NCBI GenBank assembly: GCA_002968845.1
Contig: PVBG01000003.1
Span: 124,001-188,000, forward strand
DNA from: Neorhizobium tomejilense
GTDB lineage: Bacteria > Pseudomonadota > Alphaproteobacteria > Rhizobiales > Rhizobiaceae
Reading direction: 5' to 3'
DNA length: 64,000 bases
Both the position numbers and the translations under genes were made by a program. Positions 63,664 to 64,000 of the stretch are shown here, in pieces. The notes beneath the pieces are model-generated. The model was not told the origin of the DNA. It saw only the letters and a list, made by a program, of their open reading frames with translations, and made no database searches. The number at the start of each line of letters is the position of its first letter. The first letter of the stretch is position 1.

Positions 63664-63692
63664 ACGCCGGGCGCTTCGCGTCCGGCGTTTTT
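63664..63692 (+). terminator. Intrinsic terminator of ald
   Basis: 10-bp stem with one G-T pair (63664-63673 with 63679-63688), 5-base loop, followed by TTTTT, 46 bases after the ald stop. Confidence 0.85.
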
Positions 63693-63719
63693 CCGTGTTC
63701 AAAATCAATACGATATGAT

Positions 63720-63780
63720 TTAGATATATCTAAGTTATTGACGGAGCATTTGGTGCGCTTATCTTTAGATATATCGAAAG
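63720..63780 (+). promoter_or_regulatory. Promoter with two palindromic operators upstream of the PadR-type gene
   Basis: Operator 1 (63720-63733) is the perfect palindrome TTAGATATATCTAA. Operator 2 (63763-63780) is CTTTAGATATATCGAAAG, palindromic with one mismatch. Their centres are 45 bases apart. A promoter lies between and over them: TTGACG (63738-63743), 16-base spacer, TATCTT (63760-63765), with operator 2 covering the -10 region. This suits autorepression. Confidence 0.65.
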
Positions 63781-63799
63781 ACGGTCTACGGAGATTAAA

Positions 63800-64000
63800 A
63801 TGTTCAAGCACAGGTTCGATGGACGTAATGGCTGCGGCGAACGCGGCGGCCGCAAAGGGTTCGAGGAAGTGTTCGCCGCCCGCGGAGGCCCGTTCGGTGG
63901 AGGATTTGGACGCGGCGGTCGGGGTGGTCCCGGCGGTGGCCGCGGTTTCGGCGATGACGGCGAGGGCCGGATTGGCCGCTTCCTGATGCAGGGCGACCTG
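63800..64000 (+). CDS. PadR family transcriptional regulator, 3' part beyond window
   Basis: 67 codons, open to the right edge. The N-terminal 55 residues are very rich in Gly, Arg and Phe (GGPFGGGFGRGGRGGPGG), then IGRFLMQGDL, which matches the beginning of the PadR winged helix as found in rhizobial PadR proteins with Gly-rich leaders. GGAG stands six bases before the ATG. PadR proteins bind short palindromes such as those at 63720-63780. The identification rests on the last ten residues, the leader and the operators. Confidence 0.7.
   Translation, partial: MFKHRFDGRNGCGERGGRKGFEEVFAARGGPFGGGFGRGGRGGPGGGRGFGDDGEGRIGRFLMQGDL

Overview
The window is a high-GC alphaproteobacterial chromosome segment, most likely from a member of the Rhizobiaceae (Hyphomicrobiales). 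The reasons are a short second FtsZ that lacks the C-terminal tail, a B12-dependent ribonucleotide reductase (nrdJ), a rhizobial-type pstSCAB-phoU-phoB operon, many DUF families common in rhizobia (DUF1127, DUF1223, DUF1883, DUF1902, DUF2087, DUF4112), HWE-family signalling and mosaic palindromic intergenic repeats. Coding density is high and almost all genes look intact. Only the first gene (msrP) and the last (a PadR-type regulator) are cut by the window edges. No prophage, insertion sequence or CRISPR array was found.

Layout. 1-5.5 kb: msrP, a DUF4112 membrane protein, ilvD flanked by two small toxin-antitoxin modules (HicA/DUF1902 and DUF433/DUF5615), and two small envelope proteins. 5.5-18 kb: a Do-type periplasmic protease overlapping rarA, a possible small RNA, an exported hydrolase, a ketopantoate-reductase-like gene, ftsZ2, a TetR regulator, a homocysteine S-methyltransferase-like gene, a methyltransferase, a DUF1223 protein, a porin-like beta-barrel and a Gly/Asn-repeat secreted protein. 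18-21.5 kb: a LysR regulator divergent from an exported carboxylesterase and an exported flavodoxin. 21.5-29 kb: the phosphate regulon, with a Pho box, pstS, a terminator-like hairpin, pstCAB, phoU, phoB and a second PhoB-like regulator whose receiver has lost its phospho-acceptor. 29-30.5 kb: palindromic repeats around a DUF559 gene, then an AT-richer orphan. 30.5-38 kb: nrdJ with NrdR-box-like operators, a gene-poor stretch, and a chemoreceptor next to a free periplasmic sensor-like protein. 38-47 kb: xanthine phosphoribosyltransferase, a tandem universal stress protein, a CinA-like protein, wrbA, tRNA-Leu(UAA), a protein phosphatase, trkH, ilvA, a hydrolase and a glycerophosphodiester phosphodiesterase. 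47-53 kb: an HlyU-family protein, an ammonium transporter fused to PAS-GGDEF-EAL, a multi-pass membrane diguanylate cyclase, and azoR with a divergent LysR. 54-64 kb: a ZntB/CorA-type transporter, DUF2087, PhzF, a periplasmic cyclic phosphodiesterase/nucleotidase, an HWE kinase with a lone receiver, a PilZ protein, lrp/ald, and a PadR gene with paired operators.

The themes that join the genes are phosphate acquisition (pst-pho operon, cpdB-like nucleotidase, glycerophosphodiesterase), c-di-GMP signalling (two GGDEF proteins, one EAL domain, one PilZ receptor within about 14 kb) and branched-chain amino acid synthesis (ilvD, ilvA). The strongest candidates for unusual biology are the Amt-PAS-GGDEF-EAL fusion (47.8-51.0 kb), which could couple ammonium passage to c-di-GMP turnover, and the phosphorylation-dead PhoB paralogue inside the pho operon. 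All assignments come from reading the sequence and recalling protein families; no database search was run.
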